This document shows, piece by piece, positions 1 through 6,484 of a DNA stretch of 9,105 nt (position 1 is the stretch's first letter; each line of letters begins with the position of its first letter). The notes under the pieces are model-generated. The model saw only the letters and a program-made list of their open reading frames with translations, was not told where the DNA came from and did not search any database. The DNA comes from an uncultured Clostridia bacterium (lineage in GTDB: Bacteria; Bacillota; Clostridia; Oscillospirales; Acutalibacteraceae), in assembly GCA_944382025.1 (NCBI GenBank), contig CALWMQ010000034.1, forward strand, positions 1 to 9,105, in the 5' to 3' direction. A program made the translations under genes and the position numbers.

Positions 1-1512
1 GGCAAGCTGATCCTGGTTACCGCTATTACCCCTACCCCGGCCGGAGAGGGAAAAACCACAACAACGGTAGGCCTTGGGGACGCCTTGCATAAAATGGGGA
101 AGAACGTGGTACTGGCGCTGCGGGAACCGTCCTTGGGCCCGGTATTCGGGGTCAAGGGAGGAGCCGCGGGAGGCGGCTGGGCCCAGGTTATCCCCATGGA
201 GGATATCAATCTCCATTTTACCGGCGATATGCACGCCATTGGGGCAGCCAATAACCTGCTGGCCGCTATGCTGGACAACCACATTCATCAGGGCAATGAA
301 CTGGGGATTGACGTGCGGCGCATTTCCTGGAAACGATGCGTGGACATGAATGACCGGCAGCTCCGCCAGATTACCGATGGGCTGGGAGGCCGGCTGTGCG
401 GGGTTCCCCGAGAGGATGGTTTCGATATTACCGTAGCCTCGGAAATTATGGCCATTCTCTGTCTCTCCAAGGATCTGGCTGACCTGAAGGAGAAGCTGGC
501 TTCCATTGTGGTAGGCTATACCCGGGAAGATCAGCCGGTTACGGCGGGACAGCTGAAGGCCCAAGGAGCGATGGCCGCCCTGCTGAAGGATGCGATCAAC
601 CCCAACCTGGTCCAAACGCTGGAGCATACGCCGGCCTTTGTTCACGGCGGACCTTTTGCCAACATCGCCCATGGCTGCAACAGCATTACCGCTACCCGTA
701 TGGCCCTGAAACTGGGGGATTATGTGGTGACGGAAGCGGGTTTCGGAGCGGACCTGGGCGCGGAAAAATTCCTGGACATCAAATGCCGGAAAGCCGGGCT
801 GAAGCCGGACGCGGTGGTCATCGTAGCTACTGTCCGTGCGTTGAAGCATCACGGGGGCGCCGCTAAAGGACAGCTGGGTGAGGAAGACCTGGAGGCTTTG
901 GAAAAGGGAATTCCCAACCTGCTGAAGCATATTGAAAATATTACCGTAAAATTTGGACTTCCCGCCGTGGTAGCGATCAACCGTTTCCCCACTGATACGG
1001 AAGCCGAATTGGATCTGGTTCGCCGCAGATGCCAGGAATTAGGCGTTCATGTGGCGTTGTCGGAGGTATGGGCAAAGGGCGGCGAAGGCGGTTTGGAGCT
1101 GGCGGAAGAGGTCCTGAAGCTGACGGAACAGCCCAACACCTTCCATATGCTGTATGAAGACAGCTTGCCTCTGCGGGAGAAGATCGCCGCGGTGGTGCGG
1201 GAGATCTACAATGGGGACGGGGTGGACTATCTGCCGGCTGCCTCCCGGGAACTGGATAAGCTGGAGGCCCTGGGCTTCGGAGGGCTGCCGGTGTGCATCG
1301 CTAAAACCCAGTATTCCCTGTCGGATAACCCTTCCCTGCTGGGATGGCCAAAAGGTTTTCGAGTGACGGTTAAAAATGTGCGGCTGTCCGCGGGAGCGGG
1401 TTTTGTAGTAGTATTAACCGGGGACATTATGACCATGCCTGGACTCCCCAAAGTGCCTGCGGCGGAAAAAATTGACGTGGATGAAAATGGGGTTATCAGC
1501 GGTTTGTTTTAA
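1..1512 (+). CDS. fhs: Formate--tetrahydrofolate ligase, 5'-truncated by the window edge
   Basis: The enzyme joins formate to tetrahydrofolate using ATP, giving 10-formyltetrahydrofolate for one-carbon metabolism and, in acetogens, the methyl branch of the Wood-Ljungdahl pathway. It is cytoplasmic. The reading frame is open from base 1 and 503 residues are visible. The family is usually about 555 residues, so roughly 50 N-terminal residues lie outside the window. The ATP-binding P-loop PTPAGEGKTT is at visible residues 11-20. It is followed by the family signatures EPSLGPVFG, KGGAAGGGWAQVIPMEDIN and, later, VATVRALKHHGG. The C terminus (MPGLPKVPAA, then DENGVISGLF) looks complete. An internal ATG at base 85 must not be taken as the start, because the P-loop lies upstream of it. 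The gene is intact as far as seen. I see no clear terminator in the 115 bases after the stop. Confidence 0.97.
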   Translation, partial: GKLILVTAITPTPAGEGKTTTTVGLGDALHKMGKNVVLALREPSLGPVFGVKGGAAGGGWAQVIPMEDINLHFTGDMHAIGAANNLLAAMLDNHIHQGNELGIDVRRISWKRCVDMNDRQLRQITDGLGGRLCGVPREDGFDITVASEIMAILCLSKDLADLKEKLASIVVGYTREDQPVTAGQLKAQGAMAALLKDAINPNLVQTLEHTPAFVHGGPFANIAHGCNSITATRMALKLGDYVVTEAGFGADLGAEKFLDIKCRKAGLKPDAVVIVATVRALKHHGGAAKGQLGEEDLEALEKGIPNLLKHIENITVKFGLPAVVAINRFPTDTEAELDLVRRRCQELGVHVALSEVWAKGGEGGLELAEEVLKLTEQPNTFHMLYEDSLPLREKIAAVVREIYNGDGVDYLPAASRELDKLEALGFGGLPVCIAKTQYSLSDNPSLLGWPKGFRVTVKNVRLSAGAGFVVVLTGDIMTMPGLPKVPAAEKIDVDENGVISGLF

Positions 1513-1627
1513 AGGATGGACATTGCCGCCTTTACATAGAAACCGGTTTTGAGGATATCCTAAAAGGGAACAGCGGCCTTACGTTTTAAAAGTTATACTT
1601 CACTGCTCAAATACAGGAAAAAGTTTC
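1513..1627. other. Intergenic stretch between fhs and the LCP promoter
   Basis: No gene is seen here. Two perfect 10-bp palindromes occur close together, AAACCGGTTT at 1540-1549 and AGGATATCCT at 1552-1561. Neither is followed by a T-run, so neither is a good terminator for fhs. They could be chance or a binding site. Confidence 0.35.
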
Positions 1628-1656
1628 TTGCCAGATGCTGAAAAATATGCTATGCT
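1628..1656 (+). promoter_or_regulatory. Sigma-A-type promoter with extended -10 for the LCP genes
   Basis: The -35 box TTGCCA (1628-1633) is separated by exactly 17 bases from the -10 box TATGCT (1651-1656). A TGC directly before the -10 box forms an extended -10 element (TGnTATGCT). This predicts a transcript start near 1663 and a 5' leader of about 50 bases before the ATG at 1713. No other promoter as good is seen up to the end of the second LCP gene. Confidence 0.65.
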
Positions 1657-1712
1657 GGAAAATCATTCGCCTCTGACCGATTTCAGGGTTTCATAAAGGA
1701 AGGCTGGATATC

Positions 1713-2831
1713 ATGAAAAACAAGGATAACCGTACCCCGGCCCATGCCGCGGGGAAAAGAAATAAGAGTAAAAAACGCATTGTCACGTCTATTATCAGCG
1801 GCGTGATGGGGCTGATTGCCGTACTGTGCATCGGCGGGGGCGTCCTGATCTGGACCATTATGGGAAAGATCAATTTTGTTGATCCCGATGAGTCCTGGCC
1901 CGAGATTTCATTTGACCCTACCGATGGGGATGAAAGTACCGACCTGCCGGTGGAATCGGTGAATGACAGCGTGTACGAAAACGCCAAATCGGTGGCGGAT
2001 ATTCCGGTACGCGGTAATGAAAAGGGAATTACCAATATACTGTTGTTGGGTATTGATGGGAAAACCTATAAATCGCGGTCGGATACCAACATGATTCTGT
2101 CGGTCAACGATAATACCAAAACCATCAAGCTGATCAGTCTGCTGCGGGATACCTATGTTTCCTATCCGGGGCGGGACAAAGATGGCGATGGCAAGGATGA
2201 TTGGGGCAAGCTGAACGCGGCTTATGCCTATGGAGGGCATAAGCTGCAGTCTGCCATGCTGGAGCAGAACTTCCGGCTGAAAATCGATCAGTATATCGGC
2301 GTCAATTTTGAGGCATTTCCCAAGGTGGTGGATGCCATGGGCGGCGTGGATATCTACCTGACCAAGGCCGAATTAACCCAGGTCCCCAAGGCTGGTGTGA
2401 AAGCGGAGCCGGGTGCGCCGAATTTTGTATCCATGTCGTATCTTGGGGAAGCGGGAACTTACCATTTAGACGGGTATCAGGCGCTGCAATACGCCAGGAT
2501 CCGCCATTTGGACAGCGATTTCAAGCGCACGGAACGTCAGCGTATTGTGGTGGAACAGCTGATGGAGAAGGCCAAGACCATGAATGTGGCACAGCTGACA
2601 GGGGTTGTCTGGACGGCGCTGGATTATGTGGACACCAATATGAGTTCTGATGAGCTGCTGGGGTTTGCCGTCAATTCCCTGAAGTATAAGGACTACGATA
2701 TCGACATCAGCTATTACGTGCCCCAGCCAGATGCCTATGTGAACAAAAATTACGCGGGTCCTGGTGCGGTCCTGGTGCTGAAGGACCCCAAGGCCTCTGT
2801 AGAGGATCTGCACCGCTATATTTACGGATGA
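1713..2831 (+). CDS. LytR-CpsA-Psr (LCP) family membrane protein, first of a tandem pair
   Basis: LCP proteins sit on the outer face of the membrane. They transfer polymers such as teichoic acids or capsule from polyprenyl-pyrophosphate carriers to peptidoglycan. The protein has 372 residues: a basic cytoplasmic tail (1-22), one membrane helix (about 23-50), an acidic linker (57-85) and the LCP domain (about 105-290). Residues matching the known catalytic and lipid-binding set are D115 (LLGID), R122 and D124 (SRSD), R145 (LLRD), R262 and R264 (ARIRH), R272 and Q276. The start is supported by AAAGGAAGG at 1695-1703, 9 bases before the ATG. An oddity is an acidic loop DKDGDGKDD at residues 155-163, inserted just before KLNAAYAYGG. 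The next gene is a close paralogue 133 bases downstream. The polymer handled cannot be told from this window. Confidence 0.94.
   Translation: MKNKDNRTPAHAAGKRNKSKKRIVTSIISGVMGLIAVLCIGGGVLIWTIMGKINFVDPDESWPEISFDPTDGDESTDLPVESVNDSVYENAKSVADIPVRGNEKGITNILLLGIDGKTYKSRSDTNMILSVNDNTKTIKLISLLRDTYVSYPGRDKDGDGKDDWGKLNAAYAYGGHKLQSAMLEQNFRLKIDQYIGVNFEAFPKVVDAMGGVDIYLTKAELTQVPKAGVKAEPGAPNFVSMSYLGEAGTYHLDGYQALQYARIRHLDSDFKRTERQRIVVEQLMEKAKTMNVAQLTGVVWTALDYVDTNMSSDELLGFAVNSLKYKDYDIDISYYVPQPDAYVNKNYAGPGAVLVLKDPKASVEDLHRYIYG
2449..2482 (+). repeat. 34-bp exact direct repeat shared by the LCP paralogues, copy 1
   Basis: These 34 bases are identical to 3680-3713, 1231 bases downstream. They encode the conserved segment AGTYHLDGYQ of the LCP domain. 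Nearby aligned codons differ at many third positions, so full identity here suggests either recent local gene conversion or an unusually constrained stretch. Confidence 0.6.
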
Positions 2832-2964
2832 AGAGTGGGGAAAGGGTTTAGTGCAGATCCATTTCGGCCATCCATTGCCGGGATAAGCGTCTTCTGACCA
2901 TGGCGAAACAGCTTAAAAGTTCCTTTTGATTTTTCACGCTGATAAAAGAAAGGATCTGGTGGGG
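2832..2964 (+). other. Gap between the two LCP genes
   Basis: No terminator hairpin with a T-run and no convincing -35/-10 pair is seen. The second LCP gene is therefore probably read from the promoter at 1628-1656, although a weak internal promoter cannot be excluded. The ribosome binding site of the next gene (AGAAAGGA, 2947-2954) lies at the end of this gap. Confidence 0.4.
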
Positions 2965-4062
2965 ATGAAACGGAAAGGGACTGTCTCGAAATCGCCGAAG
3001 GGAAGACGAAAATGGCTGGCTATTATGACCAGCTCGGCGATGGCCTTGCTGGCTGTACTGTGTATCGGCGGTGGCACCCTGATCTGGACAACGTTGGGAC
3101 AAATCAAGTTTATCGGCACCGAGGCGTCCTGGCCAGAGGTGTCCCTTTCTCCGGAAGAGGAGGAGGAATACCAGCTGTCAGAGGATCTATTTGATGACAG
3201 TGTGTATGAGAACGCTAAAACCGTGGCGGAGATTCCGGTGAAGGGAAATGGGAATGGTATTACTAACATTATGTTGCTGGGGATCGATGGAAACAGCTAC
3301 ACCTCCCGGTCAGATGTCAATATGATCCTGTCTATCAACGACAATACCAAAACCATTAAGCTGGTCAGCTTGTTAAGGGACACCTATGTATCTCTGCCCG
3401 GTCGGGACAAAAACGGGGATGGCAGGGATGACTGGAATAAACTCAATGCCGCCTACCGGTTTGGCGGTTTTTCGCTGCAGTCCGCCATGCTGGAACAGAA
3501 TTTCCGTCTGAAAATCGACCAGTTTATCGCGGTGAACTTTGAGGCATTTCCCAAAGTGGTGGATATTATGGGCGGCGTGGATATTGAACTGACCAAGGCG
3601 GAGCTGAGCCAAGTGCCGAAGGCTGGGGTCAAAGCGGAGCCTGGGGCACCGAATTTTGCATCTCTGTCGTATCTCGGGAAAGCGGGAACTTACCATTTAG
3701 ACGGGTATCAGGCTTTGCAGTACGCCCGGATCCGGCATCTGGACAATGATTTCAAGCGTACCCAGCGGCAGCGTATCGTGGTGGAACAACTGATGGAGAA
3801 GGCGAAAACCATGAGTTTCGCCGGGCTGACCGGGGTGGTGACCAGCGTGTTGCCCCACATATACACCAATATGAGCACCGATGAGTTGATGAGTTATGCA
3901 GCCAGTTCCCTGAAATATAAGAATTATAGTATTGAGATCCAGTACCATGTGCCGCAGCCTAAGCAGTATGCCTATAAAACCATTAACGCATCAGATTTCG
4001 TGGTGCTGACTGATCCAAAAGCCTCGGTGACGGCATTACATCAGTATATGTATGACGCGTGA
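2965..4062 (+). CDS. LytR-CpsA-Psr (LCP) family membrane protein, second of a tandem pair
   Basis: This is a paralogue of the gene before it, collinear from the membrane helix to the C terminus, with the same expected role in attaching surface polymers to peptidoglycan. From ATG 2965 it has 365 residues: a basic tail (1-16), a membrane helix (about 17-43), an acidic linker with five consecutive glutamates (64-68), then the LCP domain. Key residues are D108, R115, D117, R138, R255, R257, R265 and Q269. The acidic insert is DKNGDGRDD (148-156). I chose ATG 2965 because AGAAAGGA sits 10 bases upstream and the protein then starts like its paralogue (basic tail, then helix). An upstream in-frame TTG at 2926 has no good ribosome site. 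A strong terminator follows directly. Divergence is highest in the linker and the last 70 residues, which suggests separate substrates or partners. Confidence 0.93.
   Translation: MKRKGTVSKSPKGRRKWLAIMTSSAMALLAVLCIGGGTLIWTTLGQIKFIGTEASWPEVSLSPEEEEEYQLSEDLFDDSVYENAKTVAEIPVKGNGNGITNIMLLGIDGNSYTSRSDVNMILSINDNTKTIKLVSLLRDTYVSLPGRDKNGDGRDDWNKLNAAYRFGGFSLQSAMLEQNFRLKIDQFIAVNFEAFPKVVDIMGGVDIELTKAELSQVPKAGVKAEPGAPNFASLSYLGKAGTYHLDGYQALQYARIRHLDNDFKRTQRQRIVVEQLMEKAKTMSFAGLTGVVTSVLPHIYTNMSTDELMSYAASSLKYKNYSIEIQYHVPQPKQYAYKTINASDFVVLTDPKASVTALHQYMYDA
3680..3713 (+). repeat. 34-bp exact direct repeat shared by the LCP paralogues, copy 2
   Basis: This is the exact second copy of 2449-2482, at the equivalent place in the second LCP gene. 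The bases next to it on both sides differ between the copies. Confidence 0.6.
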
Positions 4063-4118
4063 AAAAGGAGCCGGCGGACGGCGCTTCGTTAAGAAGCGCC
4101 AACCTGCCGGCTCGTTTT
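4063..4118. terminator. Strong intrinsic terminator after the LCP pair, bidirectional by sequence
   Basis: A long stem starts right after the stop codon. The outer arms GAGCCGGC (4068-4075) and GCCGGCTC (4106-4113) pair perfectly. After a short internal bulge, the inner arms GGCGCTTC (4080-4087) and GAAGCGCC (4093-4100) close a five-base loop. On the plus strand the stem is followed by GTTTTG. On the minus strand it is followed by CCTTTTTC. It therefore ends the LCP transcript and could also stop minus-strand transcripts coming from the QueG-like gene. Confidence 0.9.
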
Positions 4119-4476
4119 GATATAGTTCACTTTTTATAGCGGTCTCCTTGTTGGCTTCATTGGCCGGATAGGGATCCATGATAAATCCCTTCCGAAGGAT
4201 ATAGAAGCACATTCTTTTCTGTTAACGGAACAGGCGCTTCCAGTATCGCATAAATTTTGGGATGCGGCCGAGCGGGGGCACTGGCCTTCGGCGCCCAGGT
4301 ACTCTAGAAGAACGGATAAACCCTATGAATCCAGCGGCATGGGGATTGCCCGTTTGGCACGGCTGAGTATGGGCCAGGGACTATAGTTGTAAGGAAGGTA
4401 ACTCCCATAATAATGGGCTTGCCGTGAGGATCGCTTCCGGATTTTTCCAAGTCTGGAGTAGCGCCGAGGGGAAGGC
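4119..4476. other. 358-bp region without a convincing gene, downstream of both flanking genes
   Basis: The flanking genes converge on this stretch. It contains a small hairpin (CCCAT/ATGGG, 4404-4416) and a GC-rich imperfect stem around 4280-4298. Minus-strand frames give short protein-like runs, including a possible 47-codon ORF from 4179 that runs through the terminator into the LCP gene. None has the length or context of a real gene. It may be a long 3' untranslated region of the QueG-like gene or the remains of a decayed gene. Confidence 0.4.
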
Positions 4477-5295
4477 TTACCCTTCCTCACTGTACAATAG
4501 CCGCAAATTTCGCAGGGGCACGGCTTTCCCCCGCCAGCCATACGCTTTATCCTCCAGCGTTTCCAGGTCTTCCAGAGTTATGGAAGGAACGTACCAGGAA
4601 AAGCAAGGATGGGGCTGCTTCAGAGCGGATTGATTCAGCGGGCAGACGTCCTGGCAGGCGTCACAGCCCCATATAAGACGGTTTTTTTTCAGAAGGGATT
4701 GCTCCTCCGGGGACAAATCCCCTTTTTTTTGAGAAATGTGGGAAAGGCAGCGGCTGCGTTCCAGGCCGGCTTCAGACAGGGCTCCGCCGGGGCAGTGAGC
4801 CCGGCAGGCCCCGCAGTGTAGGCATTCCCGAGGAGGGATCTCCTGAAACGATAGTTCCAGGTCGGTGACAATGGTACCGATAAAGACATAGCTTCCCCAT
4901 TGGGGATGGATCAGCAGGCCATTATCCCCTATGCAGCCCAGGCCGGATAAAGCGGCGGCGTATACCTCCGGGATAGGGGAATTGTCAATAAAGGCCTGGA
5001 ATTCCTGATGAGGGAAAGCGGCCCGCAGCTGTTCCGCTGCGTTTTCCAGCACGCTGCCGGCCGCCCGGTGATAGTCCGGCACACAGGCGTATCGGGACAA
5101 ATTGCGGGGCTGGGTGTCATCGGGAAAACGGTAGGGAAAAAGGGCGGTCACTACGGTGGCGGCAGAGTTGGGAAGGTGGGAGGCGGCACGGCAGGGCAAA
5201 AGGCGATCCCGTAACCGGTTAAAACCGCAGAAACCATGTAACGGCAGGCCGGCCTGAACCAATATGCTGGAGACTTGTTCCCGATTCCTGTTCAT
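4477..5295 (-). CDS. Short QueG-type protein with two [4Fe-4S] clusters (epoxyqueuosine reductase-like)
   Basis: The family's named member, QueG, reduces epoxyqueuosine to queuosine in tRNA using cobalamin and two [4Fe-4S] clusters. This protein has 272 residues against about 380 for full QueG. It keeps RYACVPDYH (68-76, equivalent to the RYA-x-DYH motif) and IDNSPIPE (103-110), whose D104 corresponds to the catalytic aspartate. It also keeps GLGCIGDNGLLI (118-129) and the cluster ligands C158/C161/C164/C168, C183 and C211/C214/C218. It stops soon after the GWRGKAVPLRNL motif, so the C-terminal HEAT-repeat tRNA-binding part of QueG is missing. The start is set by GAAGGGGG at 5303-5310, 7 bases before the ATG. 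No other queuosine gene is nearby. The fold is certain, but true epoxyqueuosine reductase activity is less so; it could be a related reductase. Confidence 0.88.
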   Translation of the reverse strand: MNRNREQVSSILVQAGLPLHGFCGFNRLRDRLLPCRAASHLPNSAATVVTALFPYRFPDDTQPRNLSRYACVPDYHRAAGSVLENAAEQLRAAFPHQEFQAFIDNSPIPEVYAAALSGLGCIGDNGLLIHPQWGSYVFIGTIVTDLELSFQEIPPRECLHCGACRAHCPGGALSEAGLERSRCLSHISQKKGDLSPEEQSLLKKNRLIWGCDACQDVCPLNQSALKQPHPCFSWYVPSITLEDLETLEDKAYGWRGKAVPLRNLRLLYSEEG

Positions 5296-5302
5296 AGGTT
5301 TT

Positions 5303-5310
5303 CCCCCTTC
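5303..5310 (-). promoter_or_regulatory. Ribosome binding site of the QueG-like gene
   Basis: On the minus strand this reads GAAGGGGG, 7 bases before the ATG at 5295. It supports this start over internal ones. Confidence 0.7.
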
Positions 5311-5353
5311 TTCCCGGCATCCGTGAGGCCGTCCTGTTCAGAGTATTTTTTAA

Positions 5354-5382
5354 ATTATACCATAAAAGCCGCCGTGAGTACA
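5354..5382 (-). promoter_or_regulatory. Promoter of the QueG-like gene
   Basis: On the minus strand there is a perfect -10 box TATAAT (5354-5359). Seventeen bases upstream is a weak -35 match TGTACT (5377-5382). The predicted transcript start near 5347 leaves a leader of about 50 bases. The gene thus appears to be transcribed separately from the rubrerythrin operon upstream on the same strand. Confidence 0.6.
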
Positions 5383-5560
5383 GCAAACAGGTTCCCGGAA
5401 AGCTAGGGTGAGCGGGATGGGGTGATAAAATATCGTCCCAGTAGAGAAATATATGCTGGCGATGCTGAAAAGAGGGTTTCCCACTAGCCAAGCCTATACG
5501 GCGGCTTTATTTTGCCCGCTGAGCACAGAAAGGGAGGAAAACGCCCTGACGGGAAGGAAG

Positions 5561-5603
5561 AAGCCCATACCAAACGGCTTTGACAGCGGATTGGTATGGG
5601 CTT
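5561..5603 (-). terminator. Perfect 13-bp inverted repeat, probable terminator of the rubrerythrin operon
   Basis: The arms AAGCCCATACCAA (5561-5573) and TTGGTATGGGCTT (5591-5603) pair perfectly around a 17-base loop. On the minus strand the hairpin lies about 50 bases after the stop of the small protein gene and is followed by a pyrimidine-rich CTTCCTTCCC. It lacks a clean T-run, so termination is likely but not certain. A protein-binding or RNA-stability role is possible. Confidence 0.5.
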
Positions 5604-5650
5604 GTTGGCGCATAATTGACTTTTTTCAATGGGATGAATGGGCGGCCCTT

Positions 5651-5833
5651 TTATAAATCATCGGCGTCTTGGACAGGTTTATCCCCATCTGCGGGGGATC
5701 CGGTGTAGCTGCCCTGAACGTCCGAAGGTATTTCACCTCGGCTCTGGCTGCGCAGGATATGGGCATTCTTCAAGGCCTTATCCATGGCGTTGGATGCCTG
5801 ATGGGCCGGGGTGGAAGCTGGTTTCTTCTCCAT
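5651..5833 (-). CDS. Uncharacterised 60-residue small protein with a SYTG...PVQDADDL tail
   Basis: The function is unknown. The 60-residue product has a lysine-containing, probably helical first half (residues 1-32) and a flexible acidic second half with GSYTG (41-45) and a PVQDADDL C terminus (53-60). There is no membrane segment, signal peptide or cysteine. I consider it real for two reasons. A strong ribosome site CGGAGGA (5841-5847) stands 7 bases before the ATG, and the gene begins only 18 bases after the rubrerythrin stop, in operon arrangement. From memory, similar SYTG/QDADDL tails occur on small hypothetical proteins in Clostridia, but I could not search. The link to rubrerythrin suggests, without proving, a role in oxidative or metal stress. 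Confidence 0.75.
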   Translation of the reverse strand: MEKKPASTPAHQASNAMDKALKNAHILRSQSRGEIPSDVQGSYTGSPADGDKPVQDADDL

Positions 5834-5840
5834 TCTTACA

Positions 5841-5847
5841 TCCTCCG
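5841..5847 (-). promoter_or_regulatory. Ribosome binding site of the 60-residue protein
   Basis: The minus strand reads CGGAGGA, 7 bases before the ATG at 5833. It is the main evidence that this short frame is translated. Confidence 0.75.
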
Positions 5848-5851
5848 TTTA

Positions 5852-6391
5852 TCAATAATCCGCCACATGCAGCTGGAAATACGCTTGAGGATGCTTGCAT
5901 ACCGGGCACAGGGCAGGGGGTGTTTCCCCTGTGTACACATGGCCGCAGTTCAGGCATATCCAGACGGTGTCAGCGTTGCGCTTGAACACAGCGCCGGTCT
6001 GCAGGTTTTCAGCCAGTTTCAAATAGCGCTGTTCGTGGAAGCTCTCGATTTTCCCAACCAGCTCAAAGGTGGCGGCAATGGCGGTAAATCCTTCTTCCCG
6101 GGCGACTTTGGCGAACTCCGCGTACATGGTAGTCCACTCATAATGTTCCCCAGCCGCGGCATCCGCCAGGTTATCGGCGGTACCGGGGATGTTGCCGCCA
6201 TGGAGCTGCTTAAACCATAATTCCGCATGTTCCTTTTCGTTGTCGGCTGTCTCCTGAAAGATATTGGCGATCTGGATATACCCATCCTTCCGGGCCTGGG
6301 CGGCGTAATAGGTATACTTGTTGCGGGCCTGACTTTCGCCTGCGAAGGCGGCCATCAGGTTCGCCTCCGTACGGCTCCCTTTGAATTCCAT
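5852..6391 (-). CDS. Rubrerythrin
   Basis: Rubrerythrin is a cytoplasmic non-haem iron peroxidase that reduces hydrogen peroxide in anaerobes, taking electrons through its rubredoxin-like domain. The 179-residue protein has a ferritin-like four-helix domain (about 1-130) with GESQARNKY (18-26, E19) and NEKEHAE (51-57, E52 and H55). KIESFHEQRY (114-123, E116 and H119) carries further diiron ligands. A C-terminal rubredoxin-type knuckle (about 143-173) has ligands C146/C149 and C162/C165. The open frame extends upstream to 6574, but the start at 6391 is right: GAAAGGA (6400-6406) lies 8 bases before it, and the protein then starts MEFKGSRTEANLMAAF as in the family. A second ATG at 6400 touches its ribosome site and is unlikely. 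The gene is followed by the 60-residue protein and is divergent from the sigma factor gene. Confidence 0.96.
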   Translation of the reverse strand: MEFKGSRTEANLMAAFAGESQARNKYTYYAAQARKDGYIQIANIFQETADNEKEHAELWFKQLHGGNIPGTADNLADAAAGEHYEWTTMYAEFAKVAREEGFTAIAATFELVGKIESFHEQRYLKLAENLQTGAVFKRNADTVWICLNCGHVYTGETPPALCPVCKHPQAYFQLHVADY

Positions 6392-6399
6392 TGCAGTCA

Positions 6400-6406
6400 T
6401 CCTTTC
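6400..6406 (-). promoter_or_regulatory. Ribosome binding site deciding the rubrerythrin start
   Basis: The minus strand reads GAAAGGA, 8 bases before the ATG at 6391. It rules against the in-frame ATGs at 6400 and 6409 and the far upstream one at 6574. Confidence 0.75.
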
Positions 6407-6425
6407 CATGATGTATGATGGTAAA

Positions 6426-6461
6426 TGGCCTGGCCATCCTGCCGATAGTATTGGCAGGATG
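6426..6461. promoter_or_regulatory. Palindrome and hairpin in the rubrerythrin leader
   Basis: Two symmetric elements are adjacent. TGGCCTGGCCA (6426-6436) is an 11-bp palindrome with one central base. CATCCTGCC (6435-6443) pairs perfectly with GGCAGGATG (6453-6461) around a 9-base loop. They lie 35-70 bases upstream of the rubrerythrin start. They could be an operator, an mRNA-stabilising 5' hairpin or an attenuator. No T-run follows on either strand, so it is not a plain terminator. Confidence 0.45.
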
Positions 6462-6484
6462 CGGCAAAAATATGCCTTAACCGA

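Larger units (their letters stand above)
5296..5650. other. 355-bp intergenic region between the QueG-like gene and the small protein gene
   Basis: It holds the QueG-like promoter at the left and the 13-bp inverted repeat at 5561-5603. An 11-bp inverted pair, AAAGCCGCCGT at 5365-5375, has its reverse complement at 5498-5508. No gene is supported: the only sizeable plus-strand frame (5453-5656) has no ribosome site and no recognisable protein features. I could not match 5400-5560 to a known riboswitch. Confidence 0.45.

Noticed and set aside
2926..2964. TTG start for the second LCP gene, adding 13 residues.
   Set aside because: No ribosome site precedes it, whereas ATG 2965 has one and matches the paralogue's layout.
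4036..4179. Minus-strand 47-codon ORF with a plausible ribosome site.
   Set aside because: It runs through the terminator hairpin and into the antisense of the LCP gene, and shows no recognisable protein family. It is kept only as part of a low-interest finding.
4261..4345. A tRNA-like start: GCGGCCGAGCGG followed by a GGC and a CTGG...CCAG stem, similar to the D and anticodon arms of a serine tRNA.
   Set aside because: There is no GGTTCGAATCC-type T arm, the anticodon stem needs a bulge, and no acceptor stem can be closed.
5453..5656. Plus-strand 67-residue frame in the intergenic region.
   Set aside because: It has no ribosome site and crosses the 13-bp inverted repeat, and its composition does not look like a protein of this genome.
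5669..6220. Plus-strand 183-residue frame antisense to rubrerythrin and the small protein.
   Set aside because: It is a shadow of the minus-strand genes, which have clear domains and ribosome sites.
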